Assembly: GCF_001494595.1 (NCBI RefSeq) | Contig: NZ_LN929908.1 | Location: 62,001 to 126,000 of the forward strand | Direction of reading: 5' to 3' | Source of the DNA: Mycobacterium sp. M26 | Lineage (GTDB): Bacteria > Actinomycetota > Actinomycetes > Mycobacteriales > Mycobacteriaceae | DNA length: 64,000 nt | Shown: positions 51,737 through 60,227 of the stretch, piece after piece | How the letters are laid out: every line of letters starts with the position of its first letter | Numbering within the stretch: the first letter of the stretch is position 1 | Notes under the pieces: model-generated | Told to the model about the DNA's origin: nothing | Databases searched by the model: none | The model's input: the letters and a program-made list of their open reading frames with translations, nothing else | Program-made: the position numbers and the translations under genes

Positions 51737-52551
51737 CCAGGCGCAGGCGCGAGTTGAAACACTGGCCAGCCGATTTCTGTTCGCCAGGTGGTCGAGTCGT
51801 CGGAGTCCCGTGGCCCGACCAGATAGGTCTCGTGGATCGGTCCGTCGACGGCCAGGGCATGGCTGACGACCCAGTTACCGAGGCGACCATAGGTCACGTC
51901 GATGTCATCGTGCGGGCCGGAATGGACCGCGACAGCGAGCTCCATCGCTGGCAGTTGGACGACCTCGATGCGGCCGGATGGTTGTGGTTTACGCACCGGC
52001 CGGAAGACCATCATCGCTCCCGCTCCGTGCGTGAACAGCGCGTTCGCGTACTGCCCGCCGGGCGGTCCGGTGCGTTCCGCCGGAGGGAAGGCTTCATCGA
52101 GTTCGGCCATCGCGGCGTCGTACCAACGCACCGAATCATCAAGGCGGGCTTGCTCGCTGATCGCCGCGACGGTTCGGGCGGGTACCGACCGCAAGTCGAC
52201 GTGAACGTCGTCCGGCTCCGGGTGCAGCAGCCGGCGCAGCGACACGACGGCCGCCTGGGTTCGGGACAGCTCGGCCTCCAGCCGCTGCAGGTGGCCAGCG
52301 ATCACCTCGGCACGTTCGTGCGGATCGTCGGTCGCCAGGATCGACCGGACCTCGAACAGCGGCAGATCGAGCCGACGGAGTTGGTGGATGACCTGAGCGG
52401 TGGGAATCTGCTCCGGCGCGTAGTACCGGTAGCCGGAAGCGTGGTCGACCGACGCGGGCTCGAGCAGTCCGGCCTCATGGTAGCGCCGCAGCGTGCGCAC
52501 ACTCAGGTGCGTCACCGCGGCGAACTGGCCGATGGACATATGGAAACGCAC
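51733..52551 (-). CDS. MerR-family regulator with GyrI-like effector domain
   Basis: 272 residues. The N-terminal MerR HTH is MSIGQFAAVTHLSVRTLRRYHEAGLL..ASGYRYY, then a coiled-coil dimerisation helix (about 80-115). A GyrI-like small-molecule-binding domain follows (about 125-270, VPARTVAAISEQ onward), as in BltR/TipA-type sensors. GTG 52551 has GAGGGAG 5 bases upstream; ATG 52539 is an alternative. Predicted to act on the 19-bp-spacer promoter at 50479, since the SnoaL-SDR genes sit tail to tail with it. Confidence 0.86.
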   Translation of the reverse strand: MRFHMSIGQFAAVTHLSVRTLRRYHEAGLLEPASVDHASGYRYYAPEQIPTAQVIHQLRRLDLPLFEVRSILATDDPHERAEVIAGHLQRLEAELSRTQAAVVSLRRLLHPEPDDVHVDLRSVPARTVAAISEQARLDDSVRWYDAAMAELDEAFPPAERTGPPGGQYANALFTHGAGAMMVFRPVRKPQPSGRIEVVQLPAMELAVAVHSGPHDDIDVTYGRLGNWVVSHALAVDGPIHETYLVGPRDSDDSTTWRTEIGWPVFQLAPAPG

Positions 52552-52716
52552 GCCGTCTCCCTCCGTCAGCCGCCCCGACAGTCCGTGGGACCGTCGCCCG
52601 GCCACACCGTCCATCTCAGCGTAAAGAAGGCCCGTTGTCAGAACCGCCGGATCGGCTGCCCGCTCCGTCGACGACGCCGCACAGACCGCGCGTCCAGTCC
52701 CCTTTGGGACCGCGAT

Positions 52717-53106
52717 TCAGCGCGATTGGCTCAGCGCGGTCGCGCCGATCGCGGCAAACGCGGCGGCGCCCGCTGTTGCGGTGACCAGGACGGCCTTGGG
52801 TGCCCCGGCGCGCAGGGCGAACAGCGAGGCCACCACATCGAAGGAATCGCAGATGACCCCGGCCTGCAGCACGGCCTTGCGGACGGTGGGGTCCGGATGA
52901 TTCACGGCTGCCCCGAGTACCAGGTCGCGAACACCGAACAGTCGGGCCACCAGGCCTGCGCTGCCGCCCGACGGGAGGGCGCCGAGGCCGAACACCTTGT
53001 AGGACAGTGGGGGACTCACCCAACTGATTCCTCCGGCGAACATCCGGACGACGGACATGGCCGTCACGGCGGGGTGCTTGGCGGCGATGGTGGCGGTGGT
53101 GGTCAT
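52717..53106 (-). CDS. Small membrane protein (DUF4267-like) under divergent TetR control
   Basis: 129 residues with three or four weak hydrophobic segments (about 14-35, 48-67, 85-102, 106-124); sequences such as LFGVRDLVLGAAV are like DUF4267 proteins. The family assignment is tentative and no function is known. ATG 53106 lies next to paired TetR-type operators shared with the divergent regulator, so expression is probably repressed by it. The 165 bases from here to the MerR gene (52552-52716) show no further gene. Confidence 0.7.
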   Translation of the reverse strand: MTTTATIAAKHPAVTAMSVVRMFAGGISWVSPPLSYKVFGLGALPSGGSAGLVARLFGVRDLVLGAAVNHPDPTVRKAVLQAGVICDSFDVVASLFALRAGAPKAVLVTATAGAAAFAAIGATALSQSR

Positions 53107-53126
53107 GGCGCACCTTCCGGTGAGTT

Positions 53127-53167
53127 TGTAGTGGTTACTACGAACCATAAATGTAGTCATAACTACA
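53127..53167. promoter_or_regulatory. Paired TetR-type operators
   Basis: Two copies of TGTAGT-N4-ACTAC lie 25 bases apart: 53127-53142 (spacer GGTT, last base differs) and 53152-53167 (spacer CATA, perfect 6-base arms). They fill the gap between the membrane protein and the TetR gene. Confidence 0.7.
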
Positions 53168-53178
53168 ATCAAGACCCG

Positions 53179-53715
53179 ATGGGGCACAAATTCACGCGGG
53201 AGCAGATCCTGGAGGCGGCGGTCCAGCTTGCCCTGAGTGATGGGCTGAGTGCCCTGACCTTCGGCAGGCTGGCCAAGTCGATGCACACTAGCGACAGGGT
53301 GATCGTCTACTACTTCCCCAGTAAGACAACACTTGTCAGCGATGTGCTCGTCGAGATCGGCAATCGGTTGCAGGCGGTGCTGGCCACTGCGTTCACCGAA
53401 CCGGCACCCGGGCATCGCGAGCTGGCGAAGGCTGCCTACGGCGTGCTCGCTCACGAGGACACCGACGCGATCTTCGCCGTCTACTTCGAGGCATGCGGTC
53501 TGGCGGCCGCCGGCGTGCCGCCGTTCGAGGACCTCGCGGCTGCTCTTCTGGATGGCTGGGTGGGGTGGCTGTCGTCGTTCTTCCGGGGCACACCCAAGCA
53601 TCGGCGGGCCGAGGCCGAAGCCACGCTGGTGCTCATTGACGGGGTACTGCTGATGCGGCAGCTGGGCGGCGCGCAGGCCGCCGACCGCGCCGCCAAGGCG
53701 CTGGGCTTGCTGTAG
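53179..53715 (+). CDS. TetR-family transcriptional regulator
   Basis: 178 residues. The HTH region is ILEAAVQLALSDGLSALTFGRLAKSMHTSDRVIVYYFPSKTTL with the usual YYxFPSK ending. The C-terminal helical ligand domain is short, and its ligand is unknown. ATG 53179 lies 12 bases after the second operator, so it should repress itself and the divergent small membrane protein. The frame is open far upstream across the operators but that part is non-coding in character. Confidence 0.88.
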   Translation: MGHKFTREQILEAAVQLALSDGLSALTFGRLAKSMHTSDRVIVYYFPSKTTLVSDVLVEIGNRLQAVLATAFTEPAPGHRELAKAAYGVLAHEDTDAIFAVYFEACGLAAAGVPPFEDLAAALLDGWVGWLSSFFRGTPKHRRAEAEATLVLIDGVLLMRQLGGAQAADRAAKALGLL

Positions 53716-53752
53716 GCGATTCTGCGCCGGCACGTCGGGCCGACGCCCCACA

Positions 53753-55102
53753 ATGAGACGGGTGAGCGTCAGCACCGCAACCCAGGGCCTTCGCCGTGTC
53801 GTCGCCGCCTCGATGGCGGGCACCGTCGTCGAGTGGTACGAGTTCTTCCTCTACGGCACGGCCGCCACGCTGGTCTTCAACAAGGTCTTCTTCGCCAAGG
53901 GCACCAGCGATCTCGACGCGATCCTGGCCGCCTTCGTCACCTACGCCGTCGGCTTCGCCGCCCGCCCCCTGGGTGGGGTGGTGTTCGGGCACTTCGGGGA
54001 CAAGTACGGCCGAAAGCGGTTGCTGCAGTTCAGTTTGGTGCTGGTCGGTGTCGCCACCTTCCTGATGGGTTGCCTGCCGACGTTCGCCCAGATCGGCTAC
54101 TGGGCGCCGACCCTGCTGGTGATCCTGCGCTTCATCCAGGGCTTCGCGGTGGGTGGGGAGTGGGGTGGGGCAGTCCTGCTCGTGGCCGAACACAGCCCGG
54201 CGCGCGACCGCGGCTTCTGGGCCAGCTGGCCACAGGCCGGCGTACCGGTCGGGAACATGCTGGCCACCGTCGTCCTGCTGACACTGACCACCACACTGTC
54301 GGAGTCGGCGTTCCTGTCCTGGGGCTGGCGGGTGGCGTTCTGGTTGTCGGCGGTCGTCGTCCTGGTCGGGTACTACATCCGCACCAAGGTCACCGACGCC
54401 CCGATCTTCGTCGCCGCCCAGCGCGAGGCCGAACAGCTCAAAGCCAGCTCCTACGGGGTCATTGAGGTGCTGAAGCGTTACCCGCGAGGGGTTTTCACCG
54501 CGATGGGCCTGCGGGTGGTCGAGAACATCATGTACTACCTCGTCGTCACATTCTCGATCACCTATCTCAAAGTGCAGGTCCACGCCGACACCAGCGACAT
54601 CCTGTGGTGGCTGCTGGTGGCCCACGCCGTGCACTTCGTCGTCATTCCGCTGGCCGGGCGGGCCGCTGACCGGTTCGGCCGCCGACCGGTCTACCTGGTC
54701 GGCGCGCTGGGCGCCGGAGCGTGGGGGTTCTTCGCGTTCCCGATGATGAACAGTGGGCGCTATCTGCTCATCATGGGTGCGATCGTTCTCGGTCTGGTGA
54801 TCCATGCGCTGATGTATGCGCCGCAGCCCGCGCTGCTCTCGGAGATGTTCCCCACCCGGATGCGCTATTCCGGTGTGTCCCTTGGCTATCAGGTCACCGC
54901 GATCTTCGCCGGGTCACTGGCCCCGATCATCGCGGTGCGCCTGCTGGAGATCTACAAGTCGGCGGTACCGATCGCGATCTATTTGGCGGGTGCGGCCGTG
55001 ATCACACTCATCGCCCTGGCGTTCACCCGGGAGACCAAGGGTGTGGACCTGGCCGCCATCGACGCGCAGGACGCCGAGAAGCACCGGCTCGTCGCCGGCT
55101 GA
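53753..55102 (+). CDS. MFS transporter, metabolite:H+ symporter (MHS) family
   Basis: 449 residues with 12 expected helices. MAGTVVEWYEFFLYGTAA is the MHS N-terminal signature. GHFGDKYGRKRLL is the loop 2-3 motif, repeated as GRAADRFGRRPVYL in the second half, with RFIQGFAVGGEWGGAVLL in helix 4. Relatives import organic acids, shikimate, betaine or proline with protons. The substrate is unknown; an acid related to the flanking sterol pathway is only a guess. ATG 53753 or GTG 53762 may be used; CACAAT just before may be a -10. Its stop lies 3 bases from the convergent aminotransferase gene's stop. Confidence 0.88.
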   Translation: MRRVSVSTATQGLRRVVAASMAGTVVEWYEFFLYGTAATLVFNKVFFAKGTSDLDAILAAFVTYAVGFAARPLGGVVFGHFGDKYGRKRLLQFSLVLVGVATFLMGCLPTFAQIGYWAPTLLVILRFIQGFAVGGEWGGAVLLVAEHSPARDRGFWASWPQAGVPVGNMLATVVLLTLTTTLSESAFLSWGWRVAFWLSAVVVLVGYYIRTKVTDAPIFVAAQREAEQLKASSYGVIEVLKRYPRGVFTAMGLRVVENIMYYLVVTFSITYLKVQVHADTSDILWWLLVAHAVHFVVIPLAGRAADRFGRRPVYLVGALGAGAWGFFAFPMMNSGRYLLIMGAIVLGLVIHALMYAPQPALLSEMFPTRMRYSGVSLGYQVTAIFAGSLAPIIAVRLLEIYKSAVPIAIYLAGAAVITLIALAFTRETKGVDLAAIDAQDAEKHRLVAG

Positions 55103-55105
55103 GGG

Positions 55106-56269
55106 TCAGCGGCTCAGCCAGGGACCCAGCCGGCGCAGCGCTTCGTCGATGTCGGATTCGGGCCCGGCGAAGGACATCCGGACGAACGAGCCGCCGTGCA
55201 CGGTGTCGAAGTCCACACCGGGCGCGATCGCCAAACCGGTATCGGCCAAGAGCTTTTCGCAGAAGCTCAGCGAATCTGAGGTGAAGTCGGAGACATCGGC
55301 GTAGACGTAGAACGCGCCGTCGGTGGGGGCCAGCCGGGTGACCCCGAGCTGGCGCAGGCCGCTGAGCAGTGTTTCCCGGTTGACCGCGTACTGGTGCAGA
55401 TGTCCTTCGGCTTCGGCGATGGCTTCCGGCGTGAAGGCCGCCACCGCAGCGTACTGCGGCAGCACGGGCGGACAGATGGTGAAGTTGCCCGTCAGACAGT
55501 CCACTGCGCGGCGCAACTCCTCGGGCACCAGCAGCCACCCCAGCCGCCAGCCCGTCATCGCGAAGTACTTCGAAAAGCTATTCGCCACAATCGCGTTGCG
55601 TGAGGTCTGCCAGGCACACGAGGTCTGCGGAGCACCGGGGTAGACCAGGCCGTGATACACCTCGTCGCTGATCAGCCGCACCCCGGTCTCGTCGCACCAG
55701 GTCGCGATCGCGGCGAGCTCCGCCGGTTCGATGACTGTCCCGGTCGGGTTGGCCGGGCTGGCCACGATCACCCCGGACACGGGCGGATCCAGCTCAGCCA
55801 GCATTGCCGCGGTGGGCTGGTACCGGGTCTCGGGCCCGCACGGGATCTCCACCACCTCGCACCCCAGTGCGGACAGGATGTTGCGGTAGCAGGGGTAGCC
55901 GGGGCTGGCGATGGCCACCCGGTCGCCGACGTCGAAACAGGCCAGGAACGCCAGCAGGAATCCGCCGGAGGATCCGGTGGTCAGCACCACGTCGTCGAGG
56001 CTGACGTCCAGCCCGTAGCGGTCGGCGTAGGACCGGGCGATCGCCTCACGCAGCTCGGGGATGCCGAGTGCCACCGTGTAGCCCAGCTGATTGGCCTCCA
56101 GTGCCGCCGCAGCGGCCGCGCGAACCGGCTCCGGGGCACCGGCCTTGGGCTGGCCGGCGGCCAGGTTGACCAGGTCGCCGTGCGTGCGCTGGCGCTCCGC
56201 GGCCGCCAGCCATACGTCCATCACATGAAACGGCGGAATTCCGGCTCGTAGCGCCACGGAGGAGTTCAC
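55106..56269 (-). CDS. aspB: PLP-dependent aminotransferase (AspB/Rv3565-like)
   Basis: 387 residues, fold-type I class I/II. Segments: GQPKAGAPEPV, TTGSSGGFLLAF, ASPANPTGTV, SDEVYHGLVY and the PLP-lysine motif NSFSKYFAMTGWRLGW. Corresponds to Rv3565, a KstR2-regulon member with no assigned step in HIP breakdown. The GTG start at 56269 is 5 bases after the patatin gene stop, so it is probably the last gene of the fadD3-fadE31-fadE32-fadE33-patatin-aspB transcript. Confidence 0.9.
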   Translation of the reverse strand: MNSSVALRAGIPPFHVMDVWLAAAERQRTHGDLVNLAAGQPKAGAPEPVRAAAAAALEANQLGYTVALGIPELREAIARSYADRYGLDVSLDDVVLTTGSSGGFLLAFLACFDVGDRVAIASPGYPCYRNILSALGCEVVEIPCGPETRYQPTAAMLAELDPPVSGVIVASPANPTGTVIEPAELAAIATWCDETGVRLISDEVYHGLVYPGAPQTSCAWQTSRNAIVANSFSKYFAMTGWRLGWLLVPEELRRAVDCLTGNFTICPPVLPQYAAVAAFTPEAIAEAEGHLHQYAVNRETLLSGLRQLGVTRLAPTDGAFYVYADVSDFTSDSLSFCEKLLADTGLAIAPGVDFDTVHGGSFVRMSFAGPESDIDEALRRLGPWLSR

Positions 56270-56274
56270 ATGAG

Positions 56275-57165
56275 TCAGGCTAGAACACCCGACTCGGGCG
56301 GCGGCTGGCCGTACAACCCGGGTCCGTCGCCGAGCCGCAGGTCGTCGAGGAACCGGCGGGCATAGGTGTAGGCATCCTCGATCAACGCGGTGGTATGGGT
56401 GAAGTCCAGCGGTGAGACCAATTTGGGTGAGGGGCCCGGCAGGTACACCACCGGCAGTGTCTCGGCTACCAGCGCCGCCTCGGCCACCGCCTGCGAGCGC
56501 ATCGTCACCAGCGCGGTGTACAGCACGATGTCGGCGATGGTGTCAGTCGAGGCGGGCAGCTGGCCGGGGAAGAAGCAGTCGAGCACGATCAGCGAGCGCG
56601 CGCCCATCGCGACGGCCTGCCGAAGCGGCACGTTGGCCACCACACCACCGTCGTAGAGGCGCCGACCGTCGTGGCTGACCGGCGGATAGATGCCCGGGAT
56701 CGCCGAGCTGGCCAGCAGAGCGGGCAACAGCGGCCCGCTGCGCAGGACGTGGGGTTGAGCTGTCGCGACGTCCATCGTGACTGCGGCAAAGGGGAGGGTC
56801 AGATCGCTGAAGTCGGTTGTGCTGCCCAGGAACTCGGCGATCACCTCGGCCAGTCCGGTATTCGGGAACAGGTGGGTCTTGACCCGTTGCAGCATCAGGG
56901 CCTGGGCGATCAGACCGCCGGGGAACACCCGGTCGCGGCTCATCCGCGCCCAGGCGTGCGACAGCCGATGTGCCGCGCCGGTCGGGTCCGAGGCCACCAC
57001 CGCCCCGTTGATCGAGCCGACGGAGGTGCCCACCACCAGGTCTGGGCGGGCATCGCGTTCGGCGAGTGCCTGCAGCATGCCGACCTGGACCGCGCCGAGG
57101 CTGCCGCCACCGCCCAGGACATAGCCGATCGGCCGGGGCAGATCCTCGACGGAACCGGTCGCCAT
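56275..57165 (-). CDS. Patatin-like phospholipase
   Basis: 296 residues. The glycine-rich oxyanion motif GYVLGGGGSLGAVQVG is near residue 15, the nucleophile Ser is in GTSVGS, and the dyad Asp is in YDGGVVANVP. Patatins release fatty acids from lipids. ATG 57165 was chosen; the open frame upstream lies within fadE33. It sits between fadE33 and aspB, where I recall no gene in H37Rv, and spacing of about 10 and 5 bases suggests it belongs to the KstR2 operon. Confidence 0.87.
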   Translation of the reverse strand: MATGSVEDLPRPIGYVLGGGGSLGAVQVGMLQALAERDARPDLVVGTSVGSINGAVVASDPTGAAHRLSHAWARMSRDRVFPGGLIAQALMLQRVKTHLFPNTGLAEVIAEFLGSTTDFSDLTLPFAAVTMDVATAQPHVLRSGPLLPALLASSAIPGIYPPVSHDGRRLYDGGVVANVPLRQAVAMGARSLIVLDCFFPGQLPASTDTIADIVLYTALVTMRSQAVAEAALVAETLPVVYLPGPSPKLVSPLDFTHTTALIEDAYTYARRFLDDLRLGDGPGLYGQPPPESGVLA

Positions 57166-57175
57166 GGCAACCAGG

Positions 57176-58123
57176 CTAGAACACCTCGGATTCCAGCCGG
57201 CGCAGTTGGTCGCGCGGCGGCCCGAACAGCTGGGCGCTGCCGTGCGCCCGCTTGAAGTACAGCTGGATGTCGTGCTCCCAGGTGATGGCGATACCGCCGT
57301 GCAGCTGGATGGCCTCGCCGGCGACCGTGGTGAACGCCTCACTGGCTGACAGCCGGGCCAGCGCGGCCGATACCGGGGTGGGGTCGGCGATCGCGTCGCC
57401 GACCAGCGCCCGCGCGGATTGCACCGCCACGTACAGGTCAGCCATCCGGTGCTTGAGTGCCTGGAAGCTGCCGATGGGCCTGCCGAACTGCACCCGTTCC
57501 TTGGTGTAGTCGACGGTCAATTCCAGACAGCGGGTGGCCGCACCGATCTGCTCGGCGGCCAGCAGGATGGCCGCGAAGTCAGCCAGACCCGGATCGTCGC
57601 CGAGGGGTTCGGTCGATCCTGCGGTGACGCGGGCCAGCCGACGGGTCGGGTCGACGGTGGGCGTGGCCTCGGCGGTGACGTCGGTCCAGCGTTGCAGCCG
57701 GGCTCCATCGATACCGATGACGACGTCGGCGATGTCACCGTTGACCACGTACCCGGGGTCGAAGGCGACGGTGCCGATCGCAGCGCCGGCGGCGAGTTGC
57801 TCGAGCAGATCGCCGTCGGGTTCGTCGGCGGCCAGCAGGGCCAGTTCGGCCAGCGTGGTACCCAGCAGCGGCGTCGGTACCAGGCCGCGGCCCAGTTCCT
57901 CGAGAACGGCTGCGGCGTCGGCCAATTCGCCGCCGGCGCCGCCGAGTTCCTCGGGGACCACCAGCGCGGCGACACCGACCTGCTCGCACAGCAGCGTCCA
58001 CAGCGACTCGTCGTATCCGCGGGGCGACTCCATCGCCGCCCGCACCGCGGCAGACGAGGCGTGCTTATCGATCAGGGCGGCGACGGTCTCCCGCAGCATC
58101 TGCCGTTCTTCGACGGAGGTCAT
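57176..58123 (-). CDS. fadE33: Acyl-CoA dehydrogenase subunit FadE33
   Basis: 315 residues, shorter than a standard ACAD (about 380). DYTKERVQFGRPIGSFQALKHR and LHGGIAITWEHDIQLYFKRA are typical. Such short subunits pair with a partner into mixed tetramers that share FAD sites. KstR2-regulated FadE31-33 act on CoA esters of the bicyclic HIP ring remnant. ATG 58123 overlaps the fadE32 stop (ATGA). The product ends SEVF, with its stop 10 bases before the patatin start. Confidence 0.9.
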   Translation of the reverse strand: MTSVEERQMLRETVAALIDKHASSAAVRAAMESPRGYDESLWTLLCEQVGVAALVVPEELGGAGGELADAAAVLEELGRGLVPTPLLGTTLAELALLAADEPDGDLLEQLAAGAAIGTVAFDPGYVVNGDIADVVIGIDGARLQRWTDVTAEATPTVDPTRRLARVTAGSTEPLGDDPGLADFAAILLAAEQIGAATRCLELTVDYTKERVQFGRPIGSFQALKHRMADLYVAVQSARALVGDAIADPTPVSAALARLSASEAFTTVAGEAIQLHGGIAITWEHDIQLYFKRAHGSAQLFGPPRDQLRRLESEVF

Positions 58124-59076
58124 GCCAGTGCCTCCAGAACCCGACGCTTGTGGGTGGTCGGGTCGCCCCAGGCCGAATGCAGCGCCTGGACCCGCAGCAG
58201 CCACAGCGACAGGTCGTGCTCGGAGGTGAACCCGATAGCGCCGTGGGTCTGCAGCGACGAGCGGGCGGCCAGCAGCGCGGCATCGGAGGCGGCGGCCTTG
58301 GCGGCGCTGACGTCGCGGGCGGTCTCCGGAGACCCGTCGGCCAGCGACAGGGCCGCCCCGTACACCAACGGACGGGCCAGCTCCAGCGCGATGTGCACGT
58401 CGGCCAGCTTGTGCTTGATCGCCTGATAGCTGCCGATGATGCGGCCGAACTGGGTCCGTTGCTTGGCGTACTCGACCGACATGTCGAGCATCGCCTGGCC
58501 CGCACCGACCAGTTGTGCGGCGGTGAACAGCGCGCCGTACTCGAAGGCGGTGGCCACGTCGGCGCTCTGACCCGCGCCGGTTGCGCTGACGTCGAACAGC
58601 TTTCGGGACGGGTCGACGGTCTCGTGCGCCGCGGCCGCGGTGGCATCGTGCACCGTGCCGTCCTGTGCCAGCAGGACCAGACCGGCGAAGTCGGCGTCGG
58701 CGGCCCGCGGCGCCGCGGGCGGCAGCGCCACCGTGGCGATCAGTTCACCGGCGGCCAGTGCTGCCGAGCGCTCGTCGTCAGCGAGCAGAACCGGTGCCAC
58801 GGCAATCGATTCGGCCAGCGGGCCCGGCACACACCAGCGGCCGAGCGCTTCGGCCGCCACCACCAGGTCGGCCGGGTGCGCCTCGATGCCGTCGAACTTC
58901 TCCGGCACCGCCAGTGCGGTCACGCCCAGATCGGTCAGCGTCGCCCAGACCTTGCGGGCCGGCGCGGTGTCACCGTGGGCCCAGGCCCGGACGGCGGCGG
59001 GGACGTCGGCGGCCCCCAGCGCGGCGTCGATACTGGCCGCGAAGTCGCGCTGCTGTTCGTCGAGTGCGAATTTCAT
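58120..59076 (-). CDS. fadE32: Acyl-CoA dehydrogenase subunit FadE32
   Basis: 318 residues, again a short ACAD: MKFALDEQQRDFAASIDAAL at the start, VEYAKQRTQFGRIIGSYQAIKHKLADV in the middle, and LQTHGAIGFTSEHDLSLWLLR towards the end. Probably an obligate partner of FadE31 or FadE33 in HIP-CoA degradation. It overlaps fadE31 (ATGA) upstream and fadE33 downstream, so equal production of the subunits is likely. Confidence 0.9.
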   Translation of the reverse strand: MKFALDEQQRDFAASIDAALGAADVPAAVRAWAHGDTAPARKVWATLTDLGVTALAVPEKFDGIEAHPADLVVAAEALGRWCVPGPLAESIAVAPVLLADDERSAALAAGELIATVALPPAAPRAADADFAGLVLLAQDGTVHDATAAAAHETVDPSRKLFDVSATGAGQSADVATAFEYGALFTAAQLVGAGQAMLDMSVEYAKQRTQFGRIIGSYQAIKHKLADVHIALELARPLVYGAALSLADGSPETARDVSAAKAAASDAALLAARSSLQTHGAIGFTSEHDLSLWLLRVQALHSAWGDPTTHKRRVLEALA

Positions 59077-60227
59077 TTGGTCTTCCCGGAGCTCGCAGAG
59101 GGTTCCTTGGGCAGGCCGAGCAGTCGCTCGGCGATGATGTTGCGCTGAATCTCGTTGGTGCCGGCGTAGATCGGGCCGCCCAACGCGAACAGCAGGCCGT
59201 CGGTCCAGGAGTCGGCCAGCTCGGCATCCGGTCCGCGCAGTTCCAGCGCTGTCTGATGCAGCGCCACGTCGAGATCCGACCAGAACACCTTGGTGACCGA
59301 GGATTCCGCACCCAGCTCACCGCCCTCGGACAGCCGGGTGACGGTGCCGAAGGTGTGCAGCCGGTAGGCCTGCGCCTTGATCCACGCGTCGGCCACCCGG
59401 CCGGCGAACGCCGGGTCGGACCCCTGTGCCGTCCAGGCCTGGACCAGCCGTTCGGCCGGGGCCAGGAATCGGGCCGGGCTGCGCAGTGACATGCCGCGCT
59501 CATTGCTGGTCGTGCTCATCGCCGCACGCCAGCCCTCGTGCACCGAGCCGATGACGTCGTGGTCGGGCACGAACACGTTGTCCAGGAAGATCTCGCCGAA
59601 CCCGGTGTCGCCACCGAGCTGGGCGATGGGGCGCACAGTGATGCCGTCGGCCTTGAGGTCGAACATGAAGTAGGTCAGTCCGCGGTGCCGCTGCGCGGTC
59701 GGGTCGGAGCGGAACAACCCGAACCCGCGGTCGCCGAACGGTGCCCGGCTGCTCCAGATCTTCTGACCGTTGAGCAGCCAACCGCCGTCGGTCTGCGTCG
59801 CGGTCGAGCGCAGCGAGGCCAGGTCGCTGCCGGACTCCGGCTCGGACCAGGCCTGAGCCCAGATCTCCTCGCCGCTGGCCATTTTCGGCAGTACCCGGTC
59901 CAGTTGCTCCTCGGAGCCGTGCGCGAACAACGTCGGCGCCAGCATCGAGGTGCCGTTGGCGCTGGCCCGCCCGGGGGCTCCGGCGCGGAAGTACTCCTCC
60001 TCGTAGACCACCCACTGCAGCAGGCTGGCGTCACGTCCGCCGTACTTCTTCGGCCAGGCGATCACCGACAGCCCGGCATCGAAGAGCACCCGGTCCCATA
60101 CCCGGTGCTGCTCGAAGCCCTCGGCGGTGTCGTAGGACTTGGTGGGGAAGGACGCCTTGTTGGCGGCGAGGAAATCGCGTACCTCTTCGCGGAACTCGCG
60201 GGTGGCGTCGTCGTAGTTGAGATCCAT
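59073..60227 (-). CDS. fadE31: Acyl-CoA dehydrogenase FadE31
   Basis: 384 residues, full-length ACAD. FAD/substrate segments are WAQAWSEPESGSDLASLRS (about 124-142), NGQKIWSSRAPFGD, RSDPTAQRHRGLTYFMFDL, and a C-terminal YAGTNEIQRNIIAERLLGLP. It has the ACAD features missing from the short partners. ATG 60227 overlaps the fadD3 stop (TGATG); a TTG one codon upstream is in frame. Predicted to dehydrogenate HIP-derived CoA thioesters with FadE32. Confidence 0.92.
   Translation of the reverse strand: MDLNYDDATREFREEVRDFLAANKASFPTKSYDTAEGFEQHRVWDRVLFDAGLSVIAWPKKYGGRDASLLQWVVYEEEYFRAGAPGRASANGTSMLAPTLFAHGSEEQLDRVLPKMASGEEIWAQAWSEPESGSDLASLRSTATQTDGGWLLNGQKIWSSRAPFGDRGFGLFRSDPTAQRHRGLTYFMFDLKADGITVRPIAQLGGDTGFGEIFLDNVFVPDHDVIGSVHEGWRAAMSTTSNERGMSLRSPARFLAPAERLVQAWTAQGSDPAFAGRVADAWIKAQAYRLHTFGTVTRLSEGGELGAESSVTKVFWSDLDVALHQTALELRGPDAELADSWTDGLLFALGGPIYAGTNEIQRNIIAERLLGLPKEPSASSGKTK

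Noticed and set aside
56281..57185. TAGAACAC half-sites at 56281 and 57177 resembling KstR boxes
   Set aside because: The second half GTTnnA is missing, and both fall in the last codons of minus-strand genes (VLA-stop and VF-stop), so chance codon use explains them.
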